Shown here: piece by piece, positions 10,797-22,853 of the stretch
Numbering within the stretch: the first letter of the stretch is position 1
How the letters are laid out: each line of letters begins with the position of its first letter
NCBI GenBank assembly: GCA_032717465.1
Contig: CM064683.1
Coordinates: forward strand, 38,987,042-39,051,041
Length of the DNA: 64,000 bases
Origin: Coenobita brevimanus
Taxonomy: Eukaryota; Arthropoda; Malacostraca; Decapoda; Coenobitidae
Direction: 5' to 3'
Notes under the pieces: generated by a model
Database searches by the model: none
The model's input: the letters and a program-made list of their open reading frames with translations, nothing else
Told to the model about the DNA's origin: nothing
Translations under genes and position numbers: made by a program

Positions 10797-11149
10797 AGGT
10801 GGTTTTGTATAATAAGTCTCAGGTCAGAAGGTGGCTGTAAACTAAAGTACTCAGCTTCAAACTCTTGAGCTGGGCTGGTATTTTTTTCATGTATACATTA
10901 CAAGGGATATAGAATGGCCAGCTACTACAGAAATGAACTAGACCATGGTAGGATGGCTTTGCAGTGGCCTGGAAGAAGTAAAACTATGTCAGATTAGCTT
11001 TTTTTCTTTTTCTTTTTTCCAGGCTCATGTATTAGCCATAAGGGAGACCTCTCCTACGATTAGAAACAGTTTCCATTAACCATTTCATTATGAGGATTTC
11101 TTGCTTGTTATATTATTGCTGTCTCAAGGCAGTTTTCATAAGCTAAGGT

Positions 11150-11570
11150 AAGACTTCTAATAGTGAATGATTTAAAAAGAATATATGTGGATGGGTAGGT
11201 GGAGATGATACAGTTATGCTAATACAAAGCTTATCAGAATTACCAGTAAATGAACAGACTGAGCAGTACATGAAGCTAGAGTTGTTAAGAGGGACGTCAT
11301 TTCTCAGTGTGATGTGCAGTTGAATGGAATAGTTTGAAATACTGAATGAGTTTAAGTACCTTGGGACAGTAATAAAGAGAGAGAGAATGTGCAAAGGAAG
11401 TGGAGAGTAGAGTGGCTCTGGGAAGAAAAGTGGCTGGTGTTATGAAGGCATATATGTGAAATAGATGTATGAGTATGGAGACTAAAAGGGCTACAGGAAG
11501 GAGTTTTAGTGCCCACATTAATGGTTGGGTGTGAGTCTGGTATGCCTTAAGTGTAAAATGTCAGGAATAA
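11150..11570 (+). mobile_element. LF3 LINE, degraded RT fragment
   Basis: Reads in broken frames as ADDTVMLIQSL, EFKYLGTVIKR, SGWCYEG and lines up with the LF3 copy at 33480-33730 (EFKYLCTVIEKGG, RKVAGAMKAL). Stops in all frames. Confidence 0.6.
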
Positions 11571-11574
11571 GATC

Positions 11575-12190
11575 AGTGGTTCTGAATGATCATTTTAGCT
11601 CCAGTGGCGCATGTTGTGCATCGGAGCCAAAGAAAATGCTGCCAAAAATGACTGTGATGGGCCTTTCCTTTTCCGTGGGTGACTGACGTCATCCCAAACA
11701 TTCTGAGCAAAAACAATAAAATTAAGATGCTTGTAGATGGAGATTGTACCCTCAACCTTCTCTTCCCAAGAATTAAGAATGACACTAAAACTGCTGTCTT
11801 GAAGATGTTGCCAGAGGTGAGATCCTCCATTGTAGAACAGGACAACTCGGTTTATGTGGATCTTACAAAATGCTCTGCTTTAGATAGATTCTGGGTTACA
11901 CAGTGTTCATTGTGATCACTGTCAGGGTTCTGGTTGTACATCTGGGAGGTGCTCTAGAAAAACTGACAAACTGAAATGTGTTTTTTGTGCTGGAGCCCAT
12001 AAATCTAAGGTTTGTATTTTTAAAAATTCTCCCAATTGCATCAGCTGTTCTACCTTAAGACATCAAGAAGTCAATACTAATCTACAATTGGCTGCCCATT
12101 TTGCATGTAGTAGAGACTGTCCAAGTATGATATCTCATAGGAATAGATTGATTGAAAACACCAACTCTGACCATTCAGAAAACTGACTAC
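11575..12190 (+). pseudogene. LINE ORF1 (gag-like, zinc-knuckle) fragment
   Basis: Frame 11679-11912 ends TKCSALDRFWVTQCS; a frameshift leads into CDHCQGSGCTSGRC and CVFCAGAHKSKVC. The second is a standard CX2CX3HX4C knuckle; the first has Cys where His is expected. This is the nucleic-acid-binding ORF1 of a jockey/I-type non-LTR element. It may belong with LF6 at 16.0 kb. A TTAA element is inserted just 3' of it. Confidence 0.65.
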
Positions 12191-12201
12191 CTCCCTTTTA
12201 A

Positions 12202-13207
12202 CCCCTTAACTGTGGGGCGTCACTTTCGTGACGCTTGGGAGCAAGGGATCATACCGCGGTGCGTCACTTTTGTGATTCTGTGTTATTTTGAATTCACCCG
12301 GGCTTTCAAGTGGTGGCTTGTATCATCTATCAGTACTGCCAGTGTCCAACACTAGTCAGCACTCCTAATCTCATCTGTACTCCTGTCCATTGTTGACAAT
12401 TTAGCCATTTCTCCCCGTTCTTGACTCCCCTCCCTACCTCCCCTCCATTCCCCACTCCTCTCGCCTGCCCGGCCGTGCTACGCTAAGTAAATCTTCCCTG
12501 GAATTTTCCACTGATTTCATCCATTGAAATAAGCCCTATCCCCTATTCTTATACCAAATAATATATACAAAAAAGAAATAAGGTAAGTGATAGTGCCATA
12601 CACCTAGAATTGGCTAATTATCACCTGACAACACCTCACTTGCACTCGTTCGCTGATTTTCGCTGTTTATTTCCCCTTGAAGTATGCCGTATAATCTATT
12701 CTCATAATAAAAATATATATACTGTATATATAAGAAAGGAAGGGAGAAGCCTAAGTGATATTTACATTCACGTGGAACTACCTAATTTATTATGTATTGT
12801 CTAGATTTCTTGCCAATCATTTCATAGCGTATATATTAGCAGCTGTCACCACGCTGACATTGGCAGCATTGCACTCCCCCTAGGCCACCACACTGTATTC
12901 AGTTTACTGTCGTCTTTCAAGGTGAAACCATGTCGGATTCGCTCCTGTCCAATTCCACCACTTTTTAGCCCCATGCAAAGGGCCCTGTGACCTCTACCCC
13001 CTACTAAACCTTGTGTGGAAAGGGGTAAAGGGCAAAGTGACTGCTGTGGAACGTCAACTGGCTAATTTGTCAATGAAAATGATAGACAGTGACTACAATC
13101 TTTCTGGTGAGTAAAACAGTGCAAGTGGAAATGTGAATAATGTGTAAACAGCAAGTGAAAGCAATGAATGTAAATATAAGTGAACAGTGGAAAATAGTTT
13201 TATAAGT
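12202..13207. mobile_element. piggyBac-like nonautonomous element P1 (TTAA at 12198)
   Basis: Begins after TTAA with ccccttaactgtggggcgtc. About 1 kb matches 53107-54075 in inverted orientation (shared: gtcactttcgtgacgcttgg, ttccctggaattttccactg, cactcgttcgctgattttcg). Homology stops at 13207 where repeat R1 begins. No transposase frame. Confidence 0.75.
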
Positions 13208-13318
13208 TCCTGGTTTGCAGGAAACCATTTGGCTTGGCACTCCATGCAGTCACCTGGAAAGATAGGGGGTGAGAGTACTGTAGTGGGTAAGTGGATGAGA
13301 GGCATCCACCTATGACAG
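13205..13318 (+). repeat. Dispersed repeat R1, partial copy
   Basis: Contains ttcctggtttgcaggaaacc and atttggcttggcac, then gtaagtggatgagaggcatc, in the same order as R1 copies. One hairpin arm is incomplete. Confidence 0.6.
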
Positions 13319-13638
13319 ATGATGTATGATAGATGTATGTTTTATATTGTTGGGAGTTATATAAAAATTCTCCAACTTTGTGTCTCCCTTTTGATGTCTC
13401 TGAATCCTGTCAACCCTTTGAAATACAGAAGTAGGAAATTTCGTTATTGTTAGGATTATCATGAATTGCCATATTTTACAGGTACTAACTATGAATACCT
13501 TCTCATTCCCCACAGTTGACGAGAGAAAATAGAGATGACCCCAGTATCCAAGAGAATATTGTATCCACTTTGACAGCATCACTGAAAAAATAATGAATAT
13601 TGATATCATATATTTACTGCTGTTGATAACCCCCCCCC

Positions 13639-13675
<37 letters not shown>

Positions 13676-14704
13676 CCCAGGTGACAATACTCAGTTTAGG
13701 AGAAACTTTTTGAACTGGAGAGATCCTCCCCAGGCTGAATATAATCAACCTATGGTAGCCTGAATAGCTATTTGAATTTGTATGATGTCCCTGTATGTAT
13801 GTTTTTGCTGCTTCCAGATTATATTGTTCAACTTGCAAAAGCTTTCCAGTGTTTAAGATGCTTACTCATGTTATATCTACCCACTCATTTGAAGAGTTTC
13901 TCCCAAGCTGAATAAAACCATTTTGATAGCAGGAATAAAATGCATTATAATAGAAATACTGTACACTCAAACCTCGATTTAAGGGACTAAATGGGGAATC
14001 AACTTGTCCCTTACTTGAAAATATTTCTTACTTGAAAATGTCCATAGTAACTACAGTACTTCTACAAGGCTGTCCTGAAGGTACAGCACAGTAAGTACAC
14101 TGTGCAGGGGAAGTGGCACCCCTTTATGTTAGACAGCACCTTGACAGGGTCAGACCAGGGTCCTTCCCTGTGGTGAGATGCAAGGAAATATGAGGAGGTT
14201 AGGCTCTTTGGTGAATATTGCAACTGCTCAGCTCCACCCAGGGTGCACAGCACCTTAACATGCAACATGGACTACACTAATTTCTTGATATATCCAGTGA
14301 AAAGTAACATGTGATAGGGCTTTATATCATATAGCTGTCTGTAATGCTGCTGTTAGTGTACAAGTTAAATTACAGGATCAAAGCAAGATTAAAGATTTTT
14401 TTAGATCGAGTTGTTTGATTTTCTGCACATTAAATTATATTGGTGAAAGAGAAGAAAGAGGAAGAGGCCTGTTTGAGAGAGTAAGACCAGTACAGATATG
14501 TGAGGATCAGTTAACCTGGAATTTCTGACATGGACGTCCTTTGTTCGAGGGTTCCCAGGAGGTTGTAAGGCATCGGAGTTGATGATAATGACTTTAAATT
14601 AGTCCCTCACTACATGTCAGTGATGTGTTCCAAAATATCAAAACTTTTCAAATGCAGCTGGTACAGCACTGTTGATGCTGGTGTGACCCAAGACCTATCA
14701 GAAA
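13319..14704. other. No recognised gene; C/T homopolymer and short inverted-repeat relic
   Basis: A C10 then T-rich run at 13631-13677. A cactcaaacctcgatttaag stretch at 13966 resembles a pogo-type TIR but I found no partner. Otherwise unremarkable AT-rich sequence. Confidence 0.5.
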
Positions 14705-15085
14705 ATGAATTCTGGTGGACTGTAGTGAGAAACAGCCCTTTTTTGCTGTCCATCCTATCCTCCTCTTAGGTGAAAAAGACTGAGTTGAGGGATGTTTATA
14801 TAACCAGGCATAGGATTTGTTCATTTATACTGGTGCCACCACATGAAGGCATCCCCCTCAAGCACCATTGGAAATTGTACTCTTGTTGTACTAGCACTGT
14901 TGTTGAAACCCCAAGTGCATGGAACCTGGTGGACTGCAGATTGAAGCTGCCCTCTTGCTGTCCACCACCCTCTTTACAGGGGATTGGGAGGGAGCTGAGA
15001 GATATTTGTATAACCAAGCAGCTCCTGTGCTTAGCCATATCAGTGCTCTCACATAAAGGCATCCCTGTAGCACTAATGGTTCCAT
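14705..15085 (+). repeat. Dispersed repeat R2, two direct copies
   Basis: Copies at 14705-14870 and 14925-15085 share ggtggactg, gctgtccatcc/gctgtccacc, gagctgagagatatttgtat (or its variant), ccacatgaaggcatccc-type endings with copy 1 at 6898. Confidence 0.6.
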
Positions 15086-15447
15086 AAATTGAGAAAGCAA
15101 GCAAATCAGCTTTATAGACAGCAGTGGAATTTAATCAGTTTTTTGTTTTTTGTTTTTTAATCTACTGTGGATTTAAGCCCTTCAGTCCGATTATGTTTTT
15201 TCCGTTTTACTTAAGCTGCCATCAGACAGTATTACTCATCTTTGAGAGGATATCTAGCTGTAAATGAATTAATGAAAGCTATATTTAATCACTCCAGATC
15301 AAAAATATATCTTTTAAGGTGAATAAATCATCTGGAGGTATCCGAGTAAATTTAAAGGTTGATAGCAGAGAAGGATTTTTTTTTTTTTTTTTTAGAACAG
15401 AGGAAGGAAAAACAAGTTGATAAAAAAATAATGATTTACAATGAGTA

Positions 15448-15474
15448 CTTTCTGGCAATAGATAGATAGATAGA
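15448..15474 (+). mobile_element. LF1 LINE tail only (27 nt)
   Basis: tctggcaatagatagataga equals the last bases of LF1 plus its GATA tail; nothing of the element precedes it. Confidence 0.6.
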
Positions 15475-15559
15475 CATTCTGCATTCCTATGGAAAAAACA
15501 AAAAGAGCAAAAACTGATCGTTTGATTTGCCGTAAGTTTTCTTAATTTATTCACAGTAC

Positions 15560-15695
15560 AGGGCACATGTTGGAGAGGGACTGTGGTGGAGCTGCCTGGC
15601 TATACAAACATCCCCTAGTCCCCTCTTTATTCCCTGACAAGAGGATGATGGACTAGAGAAGAAAGGCAGTTTTGATGTGCAGTCCACTGGGTTCA
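15560..15695 (-). repeat. Dispersed repeat R2, inverted copy
   Basis: Reverse complement of the R2 core (tggctatacaaacatccc, tgatgtgcagtccac). Confidence 0.5.
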
Positions 15696-15819
15696 CATAG
15701 AAATGAGCCTGGTTTGCTGCTACAACTGCTGCTGCTGCAACAGTATTGTCTAGAGACTAGACTACGAAAGAGTGCATCTTAAACACTCTTAGTCAGTTGA
15801 TGTATTGGATAATTTATTC

Positions 15820-16036
15820 TTCCTGTCTGTCTATCTCTGTCTGCTGGCAGATGCCTTAATGCCACCAGCAAGTCACCTCCATGTCATCTTGTCCCTGGCC
15901 ATTTCACTGCCCTCCCCCCAGCCTTCTCTCACATTCCTCTCCACGCCATCTCATCCTTGGCCTCCCCCCCCCCTCCACCTCACTCACATTCTTTCTCCTT
16001 GTTAGTCTCTTGCCCTCCATCCTCTCCACATGATTA
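15820..16036 (-). mobile_element. LF1 LINE 3' remnant
   Basis: Reverse-strand match from the tail (tctgtctatctctgtctg) through gccattt cactgccctcc-like and ccctccatcctctccacatg segments of LF1. Degraded; ends at the start of LF6. Confidence 0.75.
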
Positions 16037-16039
16037 TTG

Positions 16040-17290
16040 CTTCCATAGCCGAGAGCTATCCAAGTGTTCCTTTTGCATTATGGAGGTTATTCTGTTGCTC
16101 ATAGAAGCATGCATTCCTTTCTTCTCTCCTACAACTAATGCTAAAAAAACTTCGGTTCAGTCATGCTTCTTCTAATGCTCTACTCTGCAAGGAGAAGGCC
16201 TACAAAAGGTACCAGAGCCAACCCACCCCTGAATCTCATCTCTTTAGTGTTTCTGCCTGGAATCGTGTGCTGATAAATCAGAAGTCTGCTCAGACTTTCT
16301 AATCCAATTCCACCTTAGATGATTCCGGTGCTGTTCCTCCGTCACTTCCCCCCTCTGACTTCTTCATGGCTGACATTAAAATGTCTTCAAATGATGTATT
16401 TTCAGCCATCATTGGCCTCAGTTCTAACAAGGCATGTGGGCCTGATGGAGTCCCTTCTGTTGTCCTCAAGAACTGTGGCTATGTGTTTACACCCTGCCTA
16501 GGTAAATGCTTTTGCCTTTGTTTAAGAACTTGCACCTTTCTTTCTTGCTGGAAGTTTCCTCTTATTCAGCCTGTCCCAAAAAAGAGTGACCATTCCCAGC
16601 CCTCTATCACCCAATTGCTTTAACATCCCATATTTCAAAAGTTTTATGGTCTATTCTTAAAAAAATTTTAAAGCATCTTTCTTATCACAACTTTCTGATC
16701 GTCAGTATGGGTTCCGCCAGGGATGCTCCACTGGCGATCTTCTCACCTACCTTTTAGACTCCTGGTCATCTTCCTTTCGGAACTTTGATGAAAGCTTTGC
16801 CAATGCACTTGACATCTCAAAGGTTTTCATTCATGTCTGGCATGTCTTTAATATCCTACCTGCCTTCTTTCGGTTTCCATCCTCCTACCTGTGCCCTCAT
16901 CTCTAGCTTCCTTTCTAGTCGTTTTGTAGCTGCTGTTGTTGACAGCCACCGTTCTTCTAGAGCTATCAATAGTGGTGTTCCTCAGGACTCTGTCCTATGA
17001 CCACTCTCTTCCTTTTATTCATCAGTGACCTAAGCTGTACATCTAACCCTATCCACTTATACGCTGATGATTCCACCCTTCACCTCTCCATTTGCTTCCC
17101 ACGGTGTCGATCTCGGCTGTTACTTCAACAGCCAAGGGACGAGGCTAGGGCACACCTAACGTCTGACTTGGCTCATATCTCTGATTGGAGTAAAAGTAAT
17201 CTTGTTTTAAATTAATCAAAAATTCAGTTCTTACATCTATCAACCTGACAAAATCTTCCACAGGAGTACCCTCAAATTTTTAACAATATC
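16040..17290 (+). mobile_element. LF6 LINE, RT fragment (jockey/I-like), frameshifted
   Basis: Broken frames encode SNKACGPDGVPSVVLKNCGY, RQYGFRQGCSTGDLLTYLLD and LYADDSTLHLS (catalytic YADD at 17060-17071), then HISDWSKSNLVLN. The order is normal for a non-LTR RT but stops and frameshifts are frequent. The 3' end with its tail is not recognised; the long-TIR element X1 begins at 17319. Confidence 0.8.
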
Positions 17291-17318
17291 CAGCTCAATC
17301 CTACATGAACTCTAAACA

Positions 17319-18611
17319 TGTTATGCTAGGTGTTTTTAGGCCAGCATTCCGTCCTAGCAACACCTAGAGGATCGCTGAGTTCTCTTTCTAGACCGGAGCC
17401 ACCAGTGTGATGCTAGGTGTTTTTAGGCCGGCATCCTGTCCTAGCAACACCTAGAGGATAGCTGGGTTCCCTTTCCAGACCAGAGTCAAGACACAGTGTG
17501 AGAGGAACAGGACATAAAAACACAGGGCAACAATCTTACATGTATATTACCCAATTATTAATACCGGACAGCTCGATGTTCCACAAGACTCTATACAAAG
17601 GGAAAGCTCAGACTGGCAGAGATATTGTAGGTATCACACAGGATACTGGCCGTCTCGAGAATATGCACAGACATTGTAAATTATTGTTGTATATTGTAAA
17701 GGACCATAATTCGTTTTCGTTTCCTTTTCGTTTTTGAAGGCTCCAACATGCTTGCATGCGTCGGCCTTGGTCACCTAATGGCGGCTTTCCATGCTGCACG
17801 ATCTATTGCAGTCTCCCTGTTCAGTCCCTTATGAGGTCACACTTAATAACCTCGTCCCACGTCTTTCTCGGTCTACCCTTCACATCACTACCCCCAATAT
17901 TAACACTTCTCATCTTCTGCACCCAATTATCATCCCCCATCCTCTTCACATGCCCAAACCATCTCAATCTACCTCTCCTCATCACAACACCAATGCACTC
18001 CATTCCCATCTTACCTCTCAACTTTTCCATCGTAAACCCAGCCCCTCCAGGCCTTGCACGCAGGGACGCACTGCACATCCACCTAATCATTGTCATTTCT
18101 GTACCTCTGAGCCTGCGAATATCCTCCTCCTTCACTGCCCAAGTTTCACTACCATACAGCATTACACTCCTAACACATGCTGCATACAAAGACCCCTTAG
18201 CTCGTAGGGAGAGTCCTCTCAATGTCAGGAGAGGCAACAGTTCCCTGAACTTCTTCCAACCACTTCTCACCCTAGCAACAGAGCTAGCACCAGTGCCACC
18301 CCCAGAACACAACATGTTTCCTAAATAACAAAACTCTTCCACACACTGAACTCTTCCACACAGTCCTTTCACGCCTGACAATCTCCACCTGCTCTCCCCG
18401 ACACGCCGCACACATAAAATCAGCATTATCTCGCAGTCCACGTCTAATACCACTACATCTCTTAAGACAGTATAAGTGTAAGGATGGTCTGCCGAGTTTT
18501 TATGCTCTGTTCCTCTTGCAGTGTATTCTAGTTTCGGTCTCGAAAGAGAACCCTGCTCAGTAGCTAGTGTTCTTAGGACAACAAGTCCACCTAAAAACAC
18601 CTAGCATAACA
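17319..18611. mobile_element. Long-TIR element X1 (unclassified)
   Basis: Starts tgttatgctaggtgttttta and ends taaaaacacctagcataaca. The inverted arms extend about 150 bases (17411-17560 against 18470-18611), including gaggaacaggacataaaaac and its counterpart. The outermost ~88 bases of the left arm are tandemly duplicated (17323-17410, 17411-17498). Inside sits the 3' part of LINE LF7. A second member is X2 at 20590. No transposase frame seen; superfamily unknown. Confidence 0.8.
17745..18420 (-). mobile_element. LF7 LINE 3' fragment inside X1
   Basis: Minus-strand frame (to stop near 17821) reads VEEFCYLGNMLCSGGG, LYGSETWAVKEED, MTMIRWMCSASLRARP, GRLRWFGHVKRM, KGRPRKTWDEVIK: the conserved C-terminus of a widespread LINE polyprotein. 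RT catalytic motifs are missing (5' truncation). Distinct from LF1. Confidence 0.85.
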
Positions 18612-20424
18612 ATTAGTAACCTTAAGCACTCATCTGCCTGTGGACCAGACAACATATGCAACATACACCTTCAACACCTTGGACCACAAGGCATACAAGC
18701 ACTCACCGACATATCAAACTATAGTTACTCACACAACATAATACTCAACACCTGGAAGCATGGCATTATCATCAATATTCCCAAACCCAGCAAAGACCCC
18801 ACGTTACCTTCCTCACACCGCCCCATCACACTCCTCTGCACCCCCTCCAAAGGCACTGAACGACTTGTACTACAACTATGTTACACTTCACACACACCCT
18901 AGCCCTTTAGGCCACTACACTCCACAAACACTCTTCGTACAGACCTTACACGGAGAGTTTTTGATGGCATGAATTCAGCTAGGCCACCACACAGAACACT
19001 CCTAGTCACACTAGACATTAGCAAAGCTTTTGATGCCATCCTCCGCCGCAGCCTCACAAACAAAATGTTCAATGCCACAAACATACACAATAACACAAAA
19101 AGATGGCTGGCAAACTACTTAGCAGGCAGATGTGCACATGCAACATTTGGCGGTCTGTCTTCGAACATAAGAAACTTCACAAATGACGTCCTCCAAGGAT
19201 CTGTTTTGTCCCCTACTCACTTTAACCTATACATGCACGACATACCCACACCCCACACACCACATATACACATAGCTTCCTGTGAGGACGACATAACACT
19301 CTCATGTACACACCAAAGTGCAAACACAACCGCACACATCCTCCAATCTTACCGCAACACACTACATGAATGGTTCACCACAAACAGGCTCAAAATAGCC
19401 CTAGTCAAATTTACAGTGACCCTTCTCACAAACTGGACAGCAGAACACAGTCACATTCCACACCTCACCATAAACAACACTCCCCTACCACACTCACACA
19501 CACACACAAAATCCTTGGTGTAACATACAATACATCGATGTCATTTAAACAACACATCAAATACATTAAAGATAAATTAAAACCAAGACTCAATGCCTTC
19601 ATGTCACTTGTCCATACAACATTTGGACACAACAAACAAACAAACACCATAGTATACAAACAATATATACGTTCAATGATGAATTATGCAAGCCCTGCTT
19701 GGGCTTCTAACCTCACTAAAGCACATTACAACATTTGCAGACCATACAGAACACGGCCCTAAAAATGATCACAGGCTGCACAGCTACTACTCTCGCAGAT
19801 CATCTACACCTAGAAACCAATATCCTCAAAGTCAAGGATCATCTAGACATGAGAGCACCCAAATTCTCGCCGCAACTCCCACAAACCCACACCATCCATT
19901 ACACTACATGACAACACATCTACACACACCAAGGAACAACAAAACAACACCCAGCACACGATAGCATACACAAATACAGCCATCTCTCCCCCCTCGCCCG
20001 CCTCAGATCAGCTTCCAGAAGCATATCCATACTCAGATCACTCGCCGCTCCATACAGTCACTTAAAAACAACACACAGCTGCATGCACGGCGTTTTGATA
20101 TCCACCCTTCTGAATCCTATCTCCCTCGTGAGGACAGAGTCCACCTGACCAGGCTGGGATGTGGGCATCATCCACACCCTCTTAAGTTATCGGAAGAGGC
20201 TGGATGACTCCGTCGCTGATGCCTGTCCAGGCTGCAACACAGCATCCAATACTATTAAGCACATTAGGGAAGACTGCATTGCACACAATCACCTACGCCA
20301 ACAACACAACATACACTCCTTGAGAGCTCTGTGGGAAAGCCCGGTCTCGGCCGTAGTCTTCCTTGGGGACTCGGGGCTGTTTGGCCAGACTGCCTAGGGA
20401 ACATCTACTACTACTACCTTTTCA
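18612..20424 (+). mobile_element. LF4 LINE (jockey/CR1-like) with (TAC) tail
   Basis: Broken frames encode SSACGPDNICNIHLQHL, HRPITLLC, LLVTLDISKAFDAI, KRWLANYLAGRC, LQGSVLSPTHFNLYMHD, ILGVTYNTSMSFKQHI and CPGCNTASNTIKHI. The catalytic box, normally YADD, reads CEDD near 19286, so the RT would be dead even without the frameshifts. The 3' end ggccagactgcctagggaac is followed by ctactactacta. Same family: 34618-35075 (-) and 54080-54250 (-). Confidence 0.85.
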
Positions 20425-20589
20425 GCTCAGTTCATGGGCAAGTGTGATCAGATTCTAGGGTTGTTGTGGTTGTTAACCAAGAAAACTCATTCCTGCTTCA
20501 TAATGAATAATTGAATTTCATGCAACCATGACAGCATTCAAGTTGTGTGAGTGATCAAGCTCCCTCAGATGAAAACCGACTATAGTAAC

Positions 20590-21766
20590 TGTAATGCTAG
20601 GTGTTTTAGGCTCGGCTTCCCGTTCCTCAAACGCGTAACATATAGCGGGGCTCTCTTTCGAGACTGGGGCTTAGACAAATAGGAGAGAGGCAGGACACAA
20701 AAACTCTAGGCAACAACCTTACACGTATATTACTTAGTCAGACAGGGGAAACAGCAGATGTTACAGACACAATAGACTGGGCGATTATAAACTCTTATAC
20801 CTAGATAAGGTTAACAGTATCTCGGAGGATACTGTTTGGGAATGCAGTAAAAATAACACTTGAGGCGGAATATTCTAAATTGGTATAGTCCAGGGTCTCT
20901 AAGCGAGTGGAGATGCTCGAGTTATTTCTCACAAAGTGGGGGGGGGGCGGTAAGGCACTGGGGTCTAATTATGATTATGGTAGTATGAGGTATAGTCTGA
21001 TGGTAGCGTGTGCACTTTGTTATTTTCTACTCGTATGTTGTTTTTGCTCAATTATCAATTATCATCACTTACTCCAATGCTTTGGTGTTTATCGTATTAC
21101 TGTATGGTTATGCACTGTGTCTATTCTTCTCTCCAAGATTTTGGTACTATCACTGTCAATTCACTATTCCGTCAACCACTATCATTGCACAGTTACAGTC
21201 ACTATGGTTGAAACCGGCGGAGGGGCGATGCGGCTCCGCTACTGACGGGGCTGACCCTCCCTTACTGAATCTCCTTTCGGTATTCCCCACGTATGTGAAA
21301 TCGTGTTATAATAAATTACCAAACCCCCTTGCTATCAGAAAATAATAAGTCAAACCCTCTAACATTAACTCCCATTTTATATTACTATAAATACAATCAG
21401 ACCCTCTGGGCGCCGCCACTCCCCCCCCCCTCTTGTGAGACTTGCCCCCAACTTCCGCACGTGCACGGAGACCCTATGTGCTAAGTAAACCTGTACACTA
21501 CACCTAGAGCGTTATCATCAGTGCCTGTTGAACTAGTATCCTGCGAGATATTTGACTATCTACAGTAGTTGTAAGGATCATAATTCACCAAATACTGTGT
21601 TATATTATCTGCTGTTTAAGGAATACACGTGTAAAGGTTATTGCCTGGAGTTTTTGTGTCCTGCCTCTCTCTTATTTGCAATTTTGCACTAAGCCCCGGT
21701 CTTGAAAGAGGACCCCGCTACACATTAGGTGTTCTAGGACCGAGGAGTCGGGCCTTAAATACCTAG

Positions 21767-21773
<7 letters not shown>
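20590..21773. mobile_element. Long-TIR element X2 (unclassified)
   Basis: Starts tgtaatgctaggtgttttag and ends ttaaatacctagcattaca. Inverted arms of about 170-180 bases: 20590-20765 against 21600-21773 (e.g. caggacacaaaaactctagg left; cctggagtttttgtgtcctg right). The 830-bp interior has no clear coding sequence. Same family as X1. A GA microsatellite follows directly. Confidence 0.8.
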
Positions 21774-21801
<28 letters not shown>

Positions 21802-22642
21802 TGTCGTGTTGGTGGATGTTCTTGCCATCACTCACCGACCCCAACCCACTGATAAGGCTGTGCGATGTCACCATCCCAATCAAGCTCTGCTGTGTTTGTG
21901 AGTCTATGCTGGTGTTGCCTCTTTATCCTGTATGTGATATGAGTTCCCTTACATTTTACAGCATATGGTATATCAAGTATATGCTAGAGAGCGTGTGGCA
22001 AGACCCACTTTTTTTTTCTCTCTCTCTCACATGCACAAGTTTATAACCAGAAGTGACTATAACCGATCTGAAAAAGGTGTATGGCAAGATCCATTCCTTT
22101 CTTTTGTTGTATATGTACTCTGCATATCTTTACAACAAAAAATACTTCATTCAGTCAACACTCAACATGCTAGTATTTATCAGAGTTAGATCGATACCGT
22201 GAACCATACACGACTTCTACGCGTCTTTTCTATTTGAGAAAGTGCACCCTCATCATCTAGTAAGCAAATTAGAATAAAAATTATGATAAATATTACAGGA
22301 AACCAGTCATCAGAGTAGTGAATGCTAACATCACTTCTATTTTGCTGTGAATAAAAAATTACAGTTTTGTTCCTTTGGATGTTAATGTTCTTTTATTTCT
22401 CAAATAGTCATTATTTGATTGTAATCTCTAAGAATATACATATATAATTTTGCTCTATTTTTTTTCATACCCACTGTCTTACTTGGTAATTTTGTAAAGA
22501 GAGGATGTAAATGTCGATAAGTTACTATTGTGCAATGCGTCATAGCAGATGTTTGTTGCTGTACGGTCCGTGGATGGGTCGAGGCGTGTGTTAATTCTGA
22601 ATTGTTCCCCAGTTTCTTTTTTTATGACATCACCACACCATC
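21774..22642. other. Upstream flank of ZFC3H1
   Basis: Begins with (GA)13. No recognisable promoter element such as a TATA box at a convincing distance. AT-rich apart from a short GC-richer stretch 22540-22600 (tgctgtacggtccgtggatg), which might mark the 5' leader. A cccag at about 22613 could be an acceptor of a 5' noncoding intron. Confidence 0.4.
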
Positions 22643-22853
22643 ATGAATTCATCCAGTGCCCTGGAGAACAACGATGACGTGCTAGAGGTGATCTCCGATG
22701 CCGAGAACGTTGTGATCTTGGACAGTGAACATGAAGAGGGTGAGATCAGCAGCGACGACAGCGGTGGCGAGGACGGGGAGATTAGTTCCCTGTCTTTGGC
22801 CTCAAGCCCACATCACATGCACAACTACCCGGATCGCTTTTCTCCTTCGCCAA
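22643..22853 (+). CDS. ZFC3H1: ZFC3H1-like protein, exon 1 (start codon)
   Basis: Starts at ATG 22643 and gives 70 codons plus one base before a gtaagc donor (phase 1 exit). The peptide is acidic and serine-rich with paired EEGEISSDDS and EDGEISS motifs, resembling the EEGELEDGEISDDD motif at the N-terminus of vertebrate ZFC3H1. ZFC3H1 links the RNA helicase MTR4 to nuclear poly(A)-binding protein in the PAXT connection, which sends polyadenylated nuclear RNA to the exosome. Start choice rests on this motif and on phase agreement with exon 2. A short overlapping upstream reading frame begins at 22624. Any 5' noncoding exon is not identified. Confidence 0.82.

Noticed and set aside
20907..21345. 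Hydrophobic 112-codon frame as a membrane protein gene
   Set aside because: Lies inside the interior of X2, no similarity, low complexity; overlapping frames are equally open.
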